Source: Pyronema omphalodes (lineage: Eukaryota > Ascomycota > Pezizomycetes > Pezizales > Pyronemataceae). From it: DNA of 64,000 bases. The translations under genes were made by a program, and so were the position numbers. The DNA is taken from positions 124,001 through 188,000 of the forward strand of contig JAJJXM010000052.1 of the NCBI GenBank assembly GCA_024516155.1, written 5' to 3'. Below are positions 55,542 through 64,000 of this stretch, piece by piece. The notes under the pieces are model-generated. The model did not search any database and had not been told where the DNA came from. It worked only from the letters and a program-made list of their open reading frames with translations. Each line of letters opens with the position of its first letter. Positions within the stretch are counted from its first letter, which is position 1.

Positions 55542-58500
55542 GATTGCTGATAGAAATAGACTGATCTGAACCTATAGTGACTTTAGTAAAACAACCTTTG
55601 AATTACCAGAAAGGACACCCACAACAATGGAGAGAGATTAAGTTATTGTGACGTCGATCCTACTATTATCTGAAGAGGGCCAGTATGTAAAGAAAATTTA
55701 TTGCTTTTCGAGAAGCGGATTGCAGTAGAGAAGAAGTAAACAATCAAAACTGAAAGGATGTAGTAAATCCAGTTGATAAAGGAAACCCGTCAGGAAAGCT
55801 GGACTGGTTTTAACAGCGACTGGATATATGGAGATGGAGGTTAAAATTTGGATAGGTGCAGTGGGATGGCCAGCGGTCCACACAAATACCGGGTTGTCGT
55901 AATAAATAGCTTGAAGGTAACTTTGACAAGAAGAGAAATGAATAAAAAAATAGGATTTTCCAAAATAATAATAAAAACAATCCCAGGATGAATATCAAAG
56001 GAAATCGATTACCAACACAGTTGGCAAGGGACGGAAGAAACAGAAAGAAAGATAATCGACTGTCGTGCCGATTCACTGTGCGGATAGGAAACGATTTTGC
56101 AATGGAGAATCTTTCTGTGTTAAGTAGTATTTTAGGCCTTTTGTATGTGGGAGTTGTATCAGGTTGTATAATCTTTCAGTGTGGTGGGTTCCATGAATAT
56201 CCCTATTTATGACCGTCCCAGCTCCATCTGCGACTCATGGCCCAATTATTTTGGTCAGTGGTATCAAGAACTCTCCTAATGCTTCGATTCAGCTGCGTAT
56301 GGCGCCATAGTACCAACGAACTGAAGACATCTCTGAAACGCAGTACAGCTCCTAGTTTTTTTTTCCTGAAAAAACGGTCTCATCAGTACATATTACTAAA
56401 AAATTCTGCGCCACGGATTGGGTCTGTGCGAGCCAAATAAGCAGGGCCTATCCAATCGGATTGCTTTGTATCGTTCAAACAGATATGAACCAAAATTCCT
56501 CCGGAGTGCCAGCTAACCAGCTGTTTTCTATGCACAGCCGATATTAGGCAGAAATTATTCACCAAGCACTCTTATTGATTCAACTATTTTTGCTATCCAT
56601 TTGCGTGGGTGTTGCAACGCGGAAGGCAAATGATACGCATGTAAATATGCGCGAATTGTGTTTTAGATGATTCTGCCTGGTCAGACGAACCGCAAAGTTA
56701 CTACAGGAGGTCTCTTGAGGTACCTGAGCCTACGAGATTTCGAAGTTTGGCGCTCTTTGTACACCCTTTGGCTGTTCTCAATCAATTATAGTCGATATTC
56801 TAGTGTGACTGCTGTGATTTGTATTTTTTAAGGCTCATAAATTTTCACTAAAAAGATTCTCACTTTACTATGATACATATCAATCCCTCCTTCAGAAGCA
56901 TCTTTCTTCCCTCATCGGCTATTAAATGCAAACATGCATACTATTAGATTCCTCGCCCTGCAAAGTGTTGTTCAGTATAGTGTCAATGGGAGGATTATAC
57001 TTGACTTTCACTCTTGAATGGCATCTTACATACCATCGGTCACGACTCGACTCTCGAACCGGCCGCGCTTAAGTAAATTTTCATGCGTGTTTCATTGCTA
57101 TGTAGCCCTATCGCAATCATTCTATTGTTTTTTCTGAGGGGTGGTTGAACCGAGAACGCCTAATCGCGTGCATCAACTTCGGGACTCCAGTGTGCGGTGA
57201 TGACGGTTGCGGGCGGGCTTGAGCGAACGTTGGATGGCGCATGGGTATCCTGGTCGTTACGTCGTTGACGTTTCAAAATGCAACATAACCGCGCAGCATC
57301 TACACGTGTCCTTTCTGGCTTAGAGGAATTGGTGATGATTTTTCCCTGCTAGATATAGGGGTATCTCATGTACTTTGGTACGTAATCCATACATCATTAC
57401 GCATCCATTGGCTCAGGATTCCATTCGATGCGCGCTGGATGACTTGCCCGTCACTAATGCTAAATCCGGCGCTTATTGGCCCTACTATTCTTTATTTGAT
57501 TAGCTATTTCGTTTATTGTATCTCTGTTGGGTCCTGAGCCATCTTCGTGCTAAATAATAGCACGAGAGTTCGTTCACTAGAGTTAAATGATACGATGCTG
57601 GTTGCGACGTGGCATTCCGGGGTAATCCAAGGTGCACGACACCCTTCCCTGGTTTCGTTTCCTGCTGTACATATATGATCACCAAGTGTGAATTAGATGA
57701 AAGTGGGGAATTCCGCCATCTTGATATCTGTATCGAGTTAGGATATTGAGTCATAAGGTGTCAGCGAATGTGGTACTTCATAGATCGGGCCGACACAATT
57801 ATTGTTTGACGGCCGTCGCAGTTTGACGGCCGTCATCATCACCCTCATCCTTCAAGTGCAGAACCCAACTCGAAATTGTGTATCACGCTCAATAATAATC
57901 GAGAAAGCAAAACACCTTCAGCAGACAGCAATGGGCGGTTGTGGCTGGATGTCTCACTTCAAAATTGCATTTGACGCCTTTCTGCCTTATCGCATGTGGC
58001 GCTCTGACAGTTTGTATCTGGGATCCATCCCTTGCATTTCCCCCACTTATTCCATGCATGACGTTGGGGTATGCTTTGTTTTTCTACCACATTGCTCTCT
58101 TTGACATATCGAACCCCTGATCACATGTTGTTGAGCCAGGTAACCCTCGAGCTATGGTTTAGACTTTTATTTCCTCTCAAATTTTTTTAATCGAATTATA
58201 TAGGCCTTACATATGGGTCGAATTCACAGTGAATAAACTCTATGCTCGTCAAACGTTCCAGAAAGTTTCGTCTTATATGTATATATTCGAATTTTAAGCT
58301 GTCTCAGTGGAGATTATCGAATGATTGCTTATGACCGCTGTAAATAGCTCGTCAGAGAGTTGTTGGATCTTTAGACTGTCGATTTACTAGCCATCTAAAG
58401 TAGTTTACCTAGGCTTCTGCCATGGCAGCAGCCTCCTCTCGATCGAAACAAATCTTACCAGCCAGTCGGGAACAGACTTTACTCCCCGCTATGCGTAGAA

Positions 58501-61480
58501 TTTTTCGGTGAGCGTTTATCAACTAACTAACACAGCTCACCGGGCTGTTTGGCGTCATCCCTTCTTGGGCTTGGGCACACCCTCATCACTAACTGGTTTC
58601 AGGCATCGGTTTAGGCGATTACAATCAAGCGTAGCGCGGGCTGCGCTTGGAAAAGCTCGCTTGTAGTTAAAAATTGGCGCCAGCGTGAATGTTCACCAAC
58701 TGATTGGTGTGCCGTTCACGGTTTCTCTGCATATTAAACTGGAAGGCATCTTAATGCAAGTATTATTAGCAGATACTCAGATGAACGCATTATTGATCCA
58801 GTTTAATAGGATTCCAGAAAGACTTAATCAGATATGCGAGTCTGTATAACCATCACCAGCGACATGATGGAAACCCCGTGGTGTGGTGCATCTGGCGCCT
58901 AAGGTGAATTGGTATTCACTTTCTGAATCATGGATGCCTTGGGCTAAATTATCCTCACTGCTTGAGCAGGAGATGTTGGCTCCTGATACCAAAATGGAAC
59001 GCCACACCACACAACGAATAACCCAAGGTTGATAGCCACCGTACGTCATTTTCTGATAGGCTATGGCCCTGTGAGGCTTGTAACTCCAAAAACCAACTAC
59101 TTATTTTCGGTGTAAGAAAATTTTCTACTCTAACTTGATTAGGTGTCGATGCGCGATGCAGGGGCGTAATCCTTCTTTAATAGGACTAATTACAAATGTA
59201 CCCGCCTGTTACGCGATGTTAATGCTACAACCGCAATTGAAAGCGAAGAAGTATCTTCATTTTTGTTTCTCGGAAGCGCCTTTTTATTAGGTACGTGATG
59301 TTTCAATTTGCACTGATACATTATCCTCTAACATTGGTACCCCTCTCCATAGCCACAGAGTTTTGATACAACCATGATGTGGACGAAAATATAACTTGAA
59401 CGATTCTGGAGTACAAGGGTGAGTCTGACTTTTTCTCTTCATGCAACTGCAAATACAGAGACATATGCCTTCCATGAAGCACCAAATATTTTCAATGCTT
59501 ATCGTTAAAATTAGCTATCATAGAGCTCTTAATCCTTGATATTTTGTTAGGAAATTTTTGAATTTATGGTCAGTCTTCCCCATAGTCCGTCCCGGACCGT
59601 GAACTGCCTAGACCATTCCAATCGGTAGTGGTGATGGGCTATCGCGGCGATAATTTAGTCCAGTTTGAGGGGACAGTCGACTGTGGTCGATTGCGGACTG
59701 AGATTTTAAGAGTCGAGATTGAGTTGGTTAGTGTTGAGAAAGAACGTTATTTGTATATACATGTATCTAACTTGCTTTTCTTTCGATATGAATAACCCCG
59801 GTATATGTCATTCTTTCGACTATTCCTCCGAAATGAATAACTCCGACATCAATGACCCACATCTCGCTTTGGATCCCTGGTGTCGCCTTAGTAACGATCC
59901 ACAGAGGTCCTCACGATTTGCGACCGCAAACGGTGCTCCATTCTTGCGACAGAATCCGGATTGGCAGTCATTTCGATACAATGGACCGGACCGCCTGTGG
60001 GTGACGGTGGTCGACCATGACGCTGGTCACACACAGTCACTCGCCCGTGACTGGCATCGACTGCAGTCCTTGGCCCCCAACGCGGACTAGTGGACCTCAC
60101 TGTGTGGTTCCAGCCACGGGGACAGGTTTTTCAGGTTTCTTTTTATCCCGCATAGGCCTTTTAGGCCTAGGTCGGCGTATAAACTCCCAGCGTGGAAACT
60201 TCGAGTCGCTATCGGCGCTGGTAGCTACCTCTTATCAGTTTATGATATACATTCAACTGATATACAAATAGAAAAGGAGTCTCTCCACTCTCAGACTCCA
60301 CACCCAGTTCTATCCAAACTTTTTTTATTCCCAATATAGCCCCGAGCGTTAGTATTATACATATTACGTATACTCCGGGAGATCTGGTAACAAAGCTATC
60401 AGCGCCTTGAATTTTCTAAAAAGCTAGTCTAGGGATGGGCTCATAACTCGGGTCTTTTCGCAAATTTGAAATTATAGAGGTTGATGAAATACTAGACGCT
60501 CAACACAAGGCAGCAATGGTGAGGAGAAGGCATGAGCTTTGAGCACGTTAATAATTTCCATTATACGGAGTGCTAGGGATTAGCCGAAAAATAGTGTGAG
60601 CATAAATTGTTTTTTGTTGTGAAGCATCGGTCTTGAAAATTATCCAGTAAAAATAGCAGCAACAACTCTTCAATAAACAATCTACGTCCCTCCTACATCA
60701 TGATACGAGGTGCCAGCCGGTGGCTGACGAACAATGGGAATTCCAATTGGTTTTGTTATAGAACACAGGGGAATTATCTTTTCAGCATTGATTTTGGGTT
60801 GCAGTCGACCGCGGTTTAGAGGAAATTTTGAAGTCAGTCGTACTCCGACGTGTTGGACGCAGCACCAAAATGAGAAGAAATGTTAATAACGGATAGCGCG
60901 TAAACAAAATGAAAAGAAAAGAAATTGAGTCCGATACAGGCGGTAGATGCTTAAGTTTCGTGGCATTCAACAGCCGCTCAGTAGCCTAGTTCCAGGGCTA
61001 TCTAATCACTATATTCATTCAAGAATGATCTATATCCGCTACAAATCCTCATATCACGATGATTATAAATCTGTCGTACTTTCCTGATACGTGACGTATC
61101 ATCTAGCATAATCCTTTGCCTGTATGGAGCCTATGTAACTGATCTTTTAACTAGTTCTATTTGAAAATTGAACTAATCTACTTCTATCCTACTTCCTGAA
61201 GTGCGGGCTAATTTATCTACATAAATACATACACCACTACTGTGATGGAAGCTACATTGAGCCCTAGCTGATTACAGGAGATTTTCAGCCGAAGTTACGC
61301 ACTTGCTACAACTGGGGGTTCCTTTTCCCCTAATTCAGGAGCTTTTAAGCTCCATGAATCCGTATTCGTAACATAGCTTTGCTTCGAGTGCTATCGCCGC
61401 AACATTTCTACTCGGAAATGTTCCCCAAACTAGCATAATTCCTTTCACCTCTTCCTCACTGCTTTTCATACCCTGTTGCT
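55542..61480. other. Gene-free intergenic DNA
   Basis: 5.9 kb without a recognisable gene. ORFs reach 123 codons (59719-60090), without domain or splice context. Two copies of GTTTGACGGCCGTC occur at 57804-57817 and 57821-57834. The palindromic 14-mer ACAGTCGACTGTGG at 59673-59686 also occurs at 5380-5393. No RNA gene was recognised. Confidence 0.5.
57804..57834. repeat. Tandem pair of 14-bp repeats with inner palindrome
   Basis: GTTTGACGGCCGTC occurs twice with a 17-bp period; each contains the perfect palindrome GACGGCCGTC. Confidence 0.85.
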
Positions 61481-64000
61481 TCATACAATCCATCCAAAAT
61501 CCCTTTTGTCCGCTCTATGGATACCATAGTGTTTTTTTGAGTCTTGTGAAAGGAACCATCCGTATCCATATGTGTGACCCAATGCCTTCAATCGTTTTGC
61601 GCGCTCTGCTGACCGAATTCCCTCTGTTCCTGCCACGTCTTCTATTGCATCACTTGCATAAAATGCTGCATATGTTGCCGCAAGAGAAGTTGGCTCGTGG
61701 CATACGAACCCATTGAAGAGAGTCGTGTATGTCCATATAGTTATAGGAACACAAAGTAGAATAAGAGCAGCAGCTGTCCAAAATGCTATTGGGCCCATTA
61801 TGACACGAGAATCCTTACGAAAAAATGTGCTTCCGACAACTGATTCTTGAGGCTTTCCGGTAGTGTTGAAAATTTCGTCTGAATGTAATTGCATGTATAT
61901 CGCAAAAAGACGTTTGTATACTCGCTCCATGGCTCGTGCGCTCTCCTCGGAGTTGTCGTATATTGTGAAATTACCGTTCAAGCGAAGTCCTTCTTGTTGA
62001 ACTAGAAACGTAACCCAATTCTGTGGACCAGTCTCTCTATAAGTTGAAAAGTAATCGAGGCTGTTTACTCGAACTAACATAGTCTTGAAGTTTTCGATAA
62101 TCTTGTCGAAACCGGGAATTTTGTTTTTTTGCGAGTCAGCCGGGATGACTATGTCACCTTCACTGCGAATTGTACCCTCCGTCAGGTTTGTAATCTCCAG
62201 TTTCCTCTTCAGAAGTTTCGGCGAGTGATTACAGGTTATTATATTTCCAGTCACATGACGGGTGTCAGGCATAGTGGTTGATATGAGTGAATCGCGCTTG
62301 GCAAGCTCAATTTGCAGCTTAGGGTTACCAGAAGGCCTGGTAAAAACCCGGGTTGGAAATATTGCTCCCACAGTGGTTGTGGGCAGACTATGGGTCGCTG
62401 AGGCCGTTGGCGTTGATGCTGTCGTTACTACTGTAAAGCGAAAATTACCGGTAACACTTGTCGATATGGCGATTGCAGTAGTTCTTGGACCTTCGAAAGA
62501 AGTGAAGCTACGGGTAACTGTTGGTAGCATTGGAGTTTTAGTGGGGTTATTTGTAACGACAGTTGGCGGTGGGACAAGCTTGGGAGTTTCAACATTAAAG
62601 GAATGTATTTCAGATGCTATCGAAGGTATAATTGTTCTTGTCTGGACTTTCGACGGTGTTGTAGGATTTGTCGTATCAGGCAGAGGAGATGGCGGTAGGC
62701 CCATGTATTGAACCCAGACTGCATAAAATGCCCAGGGATTAGTTGAATTGACATCGGCTCCAAGTCTTTGGTGATACCATGGTCCAGGATAGGATGAGTA
62801 TATGAGGGAGTTGTTTATAGGCGCAGTAAGTACTTCTTGATACCATGTGTTATTGATATTTGTCTTCGACAGAGGTTGGCATGTGACGTCGACACCAAAT
62901 CCCCAGGTTTCGGCTGTGTAGTTCGCTCGAGGGTCGCGGTCAGAAGTCTTGTCCACAAAACTAAGATAGTAAAATTCCTCGGTTGTCCATGGGCGCGGCT
63001 TAAATCCTAGGGCATCACCAGCAGATGCATATAGCATGTCGTACTCCCTATGCTGCACCCCTTGGTTCAATGTAGTCGTATTAAAGAGACTGATAGAATC
63101 TGGCGACCCCATTATATTGACTTTTCCGGTTTGATAAAACTCTTTGAAATCCTTTTGAAACAAAACTCCGAGAGCAACCGCTATTACATTTGCTATCAAT
63201 ACAGACATACTAAGAGTTGCCAAAAGATAATTCTCCGTCTTCAGTGCTCCATATAGCTGAAGATGGGGTGGGAGTTTGTCGTAGTTGATGGAAAGGGGGC
63301 CAGCGGAAGATGTTTTTTTCTCGTCCCTAAGTTGCGTGAAAGGATACAGTAGGGCTACATGACCTGCGAGAAGGACAAGAAAGGCTTCGAAAGCCATGGC
63401 AACAATTGTCGGTAAATATGAGGAGTAAAGGTTATACTGAAAATTATTTCCAGGAACTTGGAATCCACCATACTTTTCGTTTTGAACAAAAAGTACCACT
63501 AGTACAATCACAGTTGTAATGAGAAGTAAGACCGAAAATACCCCGACATATACAGTTAGACTCCAAGGTTTATGACATACGACCTTGTCTTGGTCCAGCA
63601 CTGCAGTGCTGCTGCTAACCGGATTAATTGGCCCCTGAATTATCATAATCCTATCCTCACATAGGCAGTACCGATAGTTCTTTTTTTTGAGGAAAGTTAG
63701 TAGTTCCTTCTCAGTCATGAATTCGGCGCCTTCGAACTCTCTTAATACCCCTTCATCAGCGCTAGCCATTGCCGATGCAAGTGTACCGGGGTCGCCAGAA
63801 AGATTACATTTTCGGTTCCACAGCAGAACCATCAAGACAAGGATGGCGGCTAAGATAAGTGAGAGCACCACTTGTAGACATCGCACCCATTGAACATCTG
63901 CGACATAGCCGATCTGGGTGTATTGTCGCTGTGCTTGTGAGGTTCCTCCTTTGGCCCGTCCCTTGAGGGTTTGATTGTTGTACTGAGAAAGACCAGCTCC
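61481..64000 (-). CDS. DUF3433-family multi-pass membrane protein (N-terminal part outside window)
   Basis: The open frame runs uninterrupted from the right edge of the window to the stop at 61481 (839 residues visible), so the start is outside. The layout is typical of fungal DUF3433 proteins: a membrane segment (VVLSLILAAILVLMVLLW), a Cys-bearing loop, a second (LTVYVGVFSVLLLITTVIVLVVLF), a third (AMAFEAFLVLLAGHVALL), the conserved FTQLRD...LPPHLQLYGALKTENYLLATLS and a fourth segment (VLIANVIAVALGVLF). A Ser/Thr/Pro-rich, N-glycosylatable ectodomain of about 400 residues follows, then a last membrane segment (AFWTAAALILLCVPITIW) and a short cytosolic tail ending DFGWIV. Biochemical function of the family is unknown. 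No intron is seen in this part. The GTG near 63886 is internal and not a start. Confidence 0.88.
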   Translation of the reverse strand, partial: GAGLSQYNNQTLKGRAKGGTSQAQRQYTQIGYVADVQWVRCLQVVLSLILAAILVLMVLLWNRKCNLSGDPGTLASAMASADEGVLREFEGAEFMTEKELLTFLKKKNYRYCLCEDRIMIIQGPINPVSSSTAVLDQDKVVCHKPWSLTVYVGVFSVLLLITTVIVLVVLFVQNEKYGGFQVPGNNFQYNLYSSYLPTIVAMAFEAFLVLLAGHVALLYPFTQLRDEKKTSSAGPLSINYDKLPPHLQLYGALKTENYLLATLSMSVLIANVIAVALGVLFQKDFKEFYQTGKVNIMGSPDSISLFNTTTLNQGVQHREYDMLYASAGDALGFKPRPWTTEEFYYLSFVDKTSDRDPRANYTAETWGFGVDVTCQPLSKTNINNTWYQEVLTAPINNSLIYSSYPGPWYHQRLGADVNSTNPWAFYAVWVQYMGLPPSPLPDTTNPTTPSKVQTRTIIPSIASEIHSFNVETPKLVPPPTVVTNNPTKTPMLPTVTRSFTSFEGPRTTAIAISTSVTGNFRFTVVTTASTPTASATHSLPTTTVGAIFPTRVFTRPSGNPKLQIELAKRDSLISTTMPDTRHVTGNIITCNHSPKLLKRKLEITNLTEGTIRSEGDIVIPADSQKNKIPGFDKIIENFKTMLVRVNSLDYFSTYRETGPQNWVTFLVQQEGLRLNGNFTIYDNSEESARAMERVYKRLFAIYMQLHSDEIFNTTGKPQESVVGSTFFRKDSRVIMGPIAFWTAAALILLCVPITIWTYTTLFNGFVCHEPTSLAATYAAFYASDAIEDVAGTEGIRSAERAKRLKALGHTYGYGWFLSQDSKKHYGIHRADKRDFGWIV

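Noticed and set aside
59788..60090. Possible 100-aa protein starting MNNPGICHSF
   Set aside because: Has an ATG and an open frame, but no homology I recognise, no clear promoter and a repetitive beginning; too weak to call.

Overview
This 64 kb window comes from a filamentous ascomycete (Pezizomycotina-type). Genes carry short spliceosomal introns (mostly 46-74 bp) with GTAAGT/GTATGT-like donors and CTAAC/CTAAT branch sites. The nuclear tRNA genes have 16-nt introns. The gene families include a Zn2Cys6 + PAS regulator, an AA9 lytic polysaccharide monooxygenase, GH27, proteinase-K-type subtilases, a DUF3433 membrane protein and an ARC1-type tRNA-binding cofactor. Genus and species cannot be fixed from the sequence. 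Gene density is low: a roughly 15 kb stretch at the left has no recognisable gene.

Layout. 0-1.3 kb: 3' end of a peroxisomal Lon protease (+), ending in an -SRL peroxisomal targeting signal. 1.3-16.3 kb: gene-free DNA with C/G homopolymers, microsatellites and one MITE-like element, ending in the upstream region of a Zn2Cys6-PAS transcription factor (16.3-18.7 kb, +). 18.7-23.5 kb: gene-free, with a diverged tandem duplication at 22.2-22.7 kb. 23.5-44.2 kb: a compact housekeeping block. It holds URB1 (ribosome biogenesis, -), an NmrA/isoflavone-reductase-like oxidoreductase (+), a SPF31/DNAJC8 J-protein (-) divergent from the exosome subunit MTR3 (+), tRNA-Leu(AAG) (-), ARC1 (+), tRNA-Ala(CGC) (+), an SDR oxidoreductase (+), a YDR061W-like soluble twin-ABC ATPase (-), an inverted pair of tRNA-Leu(AAG) genes, a secreted GH27 alpha-galactosidase (-), and a PchB-like chorismate mutase (+). 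44.2-64 kb: accessory region with an AA9 LPMO (+), tRNA-Ser(AGA) (-), two paralogous secreted subtilases (-) separated by about 3.8 kb that contains a non-autonomous hAT element, a 6 kb gene-free stretch, and a DUF3433 membrane protein (-) that runs off the right edge.

Themes. RNA metabolism and translation cluster in the middle (URB1, SPF31, MTR3, ARC1, five tRNA genes). Secreted degradative enzymes cluster at the right (alpha-galactosidase, LPMO, two subtilases). The most interesting single observation is an in-frame, presequence-like extension upstream of the first ATG of ARC1. It has no AUG and could give a mitochondrial isoform by TTG or CTG initiation. No wholly new multi-gene system could be supported. 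Splice structures were reconstructed by hand from frame, splice motifs and family conservation; all of them keep phase.
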